From Burkholderiaceae bacterium (GTDB lineage Bacteria > Pseudomonadota > Gammaproteobacteria > Burkholderiales > Burkholderiaceae_C): a stretch of 7,254 nt of DNA. The notes beneath the pieces were generated by a model. The model saw only the letters and a program-made list of their open reading frames with translations, did not search any database and was not told the DNA's origin. Made by a program: the position numbers and the translations under genes. Shown here piece after piece: positions 5,694-7,254 of this stretch. The stretch's first letter is position 1. Each line of letters opens with the position of its first letter. Where the stretch lies: contig JALQVJ010000421.1 of assembly GCA_023260355.1 (NCBI GenBank), positions 1 to 7,254 on the forward strand, read 5' to 3'.

Positions 5694-6476
5694 TCAGCCG
5701 CGCGCCAGGCTGGTGCCGCCGTCCACAACCAGCGTGTGCCCAATCACATAGTCTGAGGCGTCGGACGCCAGGTAAGCCGCAGCAGCGGCCATATCCTGAT
5801 CATCGCCGATGCGGCGCGCCGGTACGCGAGAGGCGACCTCCGCGGCATGGTCGCGCGCCTCTTTGTTCATGCTCGATGCAAAGGGACCGGGGGCAATTGC
5901 GTTGCACACAATGCCGTCATCGATCAACCGCAAAGCCATGCGCTTGGTCAAGTGGATCAGTCCCGCTTTGCTGGCAGAGTACGAGTACGTATCCCACATA
6001 TTCACAGAGATACCATCAATGGATGCGATGTTGACCACTTTGGCTTTGCGACCTGAGGCTGCAGCAACCGATGCCTTGAGCATGGGATAAAAGGCTTGGG
6101 TTAAGAAAAATGGCGCCTTCATGTTGAGATCAACCACCTTGTCCCAACCGGACTCTGGGAACGTTTCGAAAGGCTCGCCCCATGCAGCACCTGCGTTGTT
6201 GACCAACACATCCAAATGTTTCTCGTGCTGCCCGTAGGCTTCGACAAGTGCTTGGCACCCCTCGATGCTGGAGACATCCAAGGGCAATGCCACGCAATGC
6301 CCGAATGCGCTGAGCTCTTGCGCGGTTTGCTCGCACGCCTGCGCTTTGCGCGCTGTGATGTAGACCCGAGCGCCAGCGGCGACCATGCCGTGGGCGATCA
6401 TGCGGCCAATGCCGCGCGAGCCGCCAGTGATCAAGACGGTGCGCCCCTTGAGAGAAAAAGCCGCGTTCAAATCCAT
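5694..6476 (-). CDS. Short-chain dehydrogenase/reductase, RhlG-like
   Basis: A 260-residue classical SDR that reduces or oxidises a carbonyl/alcohol pair using NAD(P)(H). Seen features: the cofactor loop TGGSRGIG (17-24), NNAG (93-96), structural Asn118 in LNMK, catalytic Ser152 and the YSASK motif with Tyr166 and Lys170, then PGPF (196-199) and a C-terminal VDGG (251-254). Arg43 just after the second beta strand (ITARKAQ) would favour NADP(H). From memory, the N-terminal half (SLKGR, GARVYITARKAQACEQTAQ, LSAFG) closely parallels RhlG, the NADPH-dependent beta-ketoacyl reductase of Pseudomonas, so a CoA- or ACP-linked 3-oxoacyl substrate is plausible. The start at 6476 has AAGGGG five bases upstream. 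It converges on the box operon and lies 144 bp downstream of coaBC on the same strand, so a role in benzoate breakdown is not shown. Confidence 0.88.
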   Translation of the reverse strand: MDLNAAFSLKGRTVLITGGSRGIGRMIAHGMVAAGARVYITARKAQACEQTAQELSAFGHCVALPLDVSSIEGCQALVEAYGQHEKHLDVLVNNAGAAWGEPFETFPESGWDKVVDLNMKAPFFLTQAFYPMLKASVAAASGRKAKVVNIASIDGISVNMWDTYSYSASKAGLIHLTKRMALRLIDDGIVCNAIAPGPFASSMNKEARDHAAEVASRVPARRIGDDQDMAAAAAYLASDASDYVIGHTLVVDGGTSLARG

Positions 6477-6530
6477 GCTGTCCCCTTGTGTGTTGGGCGG
6501 GTATCCACCCCGCGATGGGACTCAGCATAG

Positions 6531-6554
6531 GGCGGCATCAGCAGCCACGCCGCC
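6531..6554. terminator. Inverted repeat in the coaBC-SDR gap, weak terminator candidate
   Basis: GGCGGC (6531-6536) and GCCGCC (6549-6554) form a perfect 6-bp stem with a 12-base loop, about 70 bases beyond the coaBC stop. The loop is long and no T run follows, so termination is doubtful. The rest of the 6477-6620 gap shows only the SDR ribosome-binding site and no clear promoter. Confidence 0.2.
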
Positions 6555-6620
6555 ACACAGGTGACTCAAATCCAAATCACGACTGCGGCCCTGAGACTGG
6601 GCGGGGCGTTGCCGGCCGAC

Positions 6621-7254
6621 TCAGGCGGCCTGGCGGCGGCGTGCGATCTCGGCCACCAGCTCTCTGGCCAGTGTGAGCTTGTTGGCCTCGGGCAACTCAA
6701 TACAGCCCGACTCGTCGACCAACAACAGCCGATTGTGGTCATGCCCGAACGTGTCAGGTCCGATATTGCCCACCAACAAAGGAATGCCTTTTCGCCGGCG
6801 CTTTTCTTGCGCGTGCTGCAACAAATCGTGGCTTTCCGCCGCGAAACCCACGCAGTACAGCTCGCCCGATTGCGCGCGCGGACCTTGGGCTACAGTTTTC
6901 AAAATGTCGGGGTTTTCAACAAAGCCCAACGTGGGTGCTGCACCAGAACCGTCCTTTTTGATTTTTTGATCCGCCGCATTAGCTGGACGCCAATCCGCAA
7001 CCGCAGCACACGCGATGAAAATATCGCTTTGATCGACCTGAGCTTGAACAGCGCCCAACATCTCTTGGGCCGAGCGCACATCGAAACGTTGGACGTGGCG
7101 GGGGGTCTCCAGGCCCACAGGCCCAGCGACCAAAATGACCTGGGCACCCGCCTCCTGTGCCGCCCGAGCGAGGGCAAACCCCATTTTTCCACTTGAGCGG
7201 TTGGTGATGCCCCGAACGGGATCGATTGCCTCGTAGGTGGGCCCGGCTGTGATC
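6621..7254 (-). CDS. coaBC: CoaBC, phosphopantothenoylcysteine synthetase domain (C-terminal part, runs off right edge)
   Basis: The frame is open from the right edge to the TGA at 6621-6623, giving the last 210 residues of a protein usually about 400 long. The visible part is the CoaB domain, which joins 4'-phosphopantothenate to cysteine using CTP in coenzyme A synthesis; the CoaC decarboxylase half would lie beyond the edge. Seen motifs: ITAGPTYEAIDPVRGITNRS at the start, followed by the conserved SGKMG, then CAAVADWRP, the lysine-rich KIKK (the dimer and active-site strip), the acyl-cytidylate-binding NIGPDTFGHDHN and LLLVDE. Nothing is broken in the visible part. An internal ATG at 7184 is not the start, because conserved CoaB sequence continues upstream of it to the edge. 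It is a housekeeping gene and probably marks the edge of the catabolic cluster. Confidence 0.93.
   Translation of the reverse strand, partial: ITAGPTYEAIDPVRGITNRSSGKMGFALARAAQEAGAQVILVAGPVGLETPRHVQRFDVRSAQEMLGAVQAQVDQSDIFIACAAVADWRPANAADQKIKKDGSGAAPTLGFVENPDILKTVAQGPRAQSGELYCVGFAAESHDLLQHAQEKRRRKGIPLLVGNIGPDTFGHDHNRLLLVDESGCIELPEANKLTLARELVAEIARRRQAA

Noticed and set aside
6621..7184. Complete 187-residue gene starting at ATG 7184
   Set aside because: Conserved CoaB residues continue in frame upstream to the window edge, so this is the tail of a longer coaBC and the ATG is internal.

Overview
This window reads as part of a chromosomal gene cluster for aerobic benzoate breakdown by the benzoyl-CoA epoxidation (box) pathway. 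The host is most likely a betaproteobacterium of the Burkholderiales, probably Comamonadaceae-like. That placement rests on high GC content, codon choice and the set of box genes (boxC, boxR, boxD, bclA), and it is an inference rather than a measured phylogeny.

Layout. On the minus strand, boxR (623-1558) encodes the benzoyl-CoA-responsive regulator. It is followed by the start of boxC (1-522), the ring-opening lyase, which runs off the left edge. On the plus strand, divergent from boxR, lies an apparent operon: boxD (1708-3255, aldehyde dehydrogenase), bclA (3305-4861, benzoate-CoA ligase) and an alpha/beta hydrolase (4858-5652) that overlaps bclA by 4 bp. Two minus-strand genes converge on this operon: an RhlG-like short-chain dehydrogenase (5694-6476) and the C-terminal CoaB half of the housekeeping gene coaBC (6621 to the right edge). 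The longest stretch without a gene is the boxR/boxD divergent region (1559-1707), so no gap exceeds 300 bases.

How the genes work together. BclA makes benzoyl-CoA. The epoxidase BoxAB, absent here and probably beyond the left edge, would make 2,3-epoxybenzoyl-CoA. BoxC opens this to 3,4-dehydroadipyl-CoA semialdehyde plus formate, and BoxD oxidises the aldehyde to 3,4-dehydroadipyl-CoA, which enters a beta-oxidation-like route. BoxR is expected to repress the cluster until benzoyl-CoA accumulates. The hydrolase and the SDR have no assigned step in the known pathway. No transporter is visible.

The most informative non-coding signal is a pair of strong sigma70-type promoters, one for boxC and one for boxD. 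Both carry a perfect TTGACA -35 inside the same module, TGCA-N6-TGCTTGACATG. The boxC promoter also has three TGCA units exactly 10 bp apart across its -10 region. These are good BoxR operator candidates. The enzymes belong to a known pathway, so I see no wholly new system; the operator architecture, the substrate-site changes in BoxR and the two unassigned enzymes deserve a second look.
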